Shown piece after piece: positions 63,664 to 64,000 of a DNA stretch of 64,000 bases. Every line of letters starts with the position of its first letter. Position 1 is the first letter of the stretch. The notes below the pieces were generated by a model. It did not search any database. It was not told the origin of the DNA and saw only the letters and a program-made list of their open reading frames with translations. The DNA is from an uncultured Campylobacter sp. (GTDB taxonomy: Bacteria; Campylobacterota; Campylobacteria; Campylobacterales; Campylobacteraceae), in NCBI RefSeq assembly GCF_938015785.1, contig NZ_CALLWC010000051.1, positions 5,051-69,050 of the forward strand. The letters run 5' to 3'. The position numbers and the translations under genes were made by a program.

Positions 63664-64000
63664 AAAGGTCCTTTTAAATTTTGATAAATTTTAAATCGGA
63701 CGTGATTATAGCGAAATCTTATAATCGTGCGCTTAAGCGTTTTACAAGCAGGTTTTATGCGCGAATGGGGTGGCGGTCAGCGGTCGTAAATATGATGAAA
63801 TTTTGAATTTTTGGATGCGGCGGCATGCGAAATTTATAAAATTTTTACGGAGGGCGGAGATGAATTTATACCAGGCATGCTAAGCATAAAATTTCATTTA
63901 TGAAATTTAAAATTTTCCAAATCGTTTTTTAAAATTTCTAATGCCTATTCAGCCCCCTTTAAGCATCGCTCTTGTATAATCACAATTCTGTTTCGCACCG
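63664..64000. other. Gene-free window end with promoter elements
   Basis: No gene is seen. TATAAT occurs on the plus strand at 63720-63725 and 63975-63980; the second probably belongs to a gene starting beyond the window. RAATTY words are dense between 63790 and 63940. Confidence 0.5.
63705..63710 (-). promoter_or_regulatory. -10 box of DUF4149-ybgC operon
   Basis: TATAAT read on the minus strand, about 42 bases before the start codon. Confidence 0.6.

Overview
The window is chromosomal DNA of a Campylobacterota member, most likely a Campylobacter with mid-40s G+C (the C. gracilis type rather than the AT-rich C. jejuni type). The evidence is gene order. The blocks ribA-rsmG / hemB-argF-hemN-(Fe-S protein), four tRNAs-tuf-rpmG-trnW-secE-nusG-rplKAJL-rpoBC, rpsL-rpsG-fusA, murC-(small membrane protein)-mutS2 and recR-racS-racR / dnaJ all match C. 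jejuni order as I remember it. The species name is inference.

Layout. 1-383: start of a ClC-type chloride channel. 964-2844: minus-strand operon ribA-rsmG-PP0621-unknown, joined by ATGA overlaps. 2908-8593: plus-strand operon hemB - Doc toxin/antitoxin pair - argF - DUF2603 - hemN - Fe-S oxidoreductase. 9446-23204: tRNA cluster with a textbook promoter, then tuf, secE-nusG, L11/L1/L10/L7-L12 and rpoBC. 23240-26712: DoxX, rpsL, rpsG, fusA. 27328-38500: accessory region with tpx, DUF4272, gpx, nitroreductase, a Tat-type PepE, hchA, two MGMT-type genes and CorA. Many genes here have lost start codons or carry single-base frameshifts. 38499-47045: mutS2, Cj1053c-like protein, murC, recR, racRS and dnaJ. 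47272-48513: an AT-rich YkvI-like gene that looks foreign. 48728-57579: mixed accessory genes (MATE pump, YgjP-like peptidase, ParE toxin-antitoxin pair, GNAT, amidohydrolase, esterase, broken genes). 57659-63663: ABC-F, M48 protease, prmC, UDG-like protein, YbgC thioesterase and a DUF4149 protein.

The most striking signal belongs to no single gene. The hexamer RAATTY (AAATTT, GAATTC, GAATTT, AAATTC) is packed into intergenic DNA at more than twenty times a simple expectation. It is often paired as RAATTY-N2-RAATTY, the self-complementary form being AAATTTTAAAATTT. It forms a 26-bp tandem array at 37681-37858, and it recurs inside long low-complexity inserts that interrupt otherwise conserved proteins (YgjP-like peptidase, Cj1053c-like protein, an Ogt-type alkyltransferase, a UDG-like protein). 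RAATTY is the methylated motif that marks self DNA for natural transformation in C. jejuni. A dispersed self-recognition or uptake repeat that also expands within genes is therefore a testable idea.

A second theme is decay. Five damage-control or accessory genes between 29.5 and 36.5 kb, and two more near 49.5 and 55.3 kb, are broken by small lesions. Over 13 kb of core genes are intact, so general sequencing error is an unlikely explanation.
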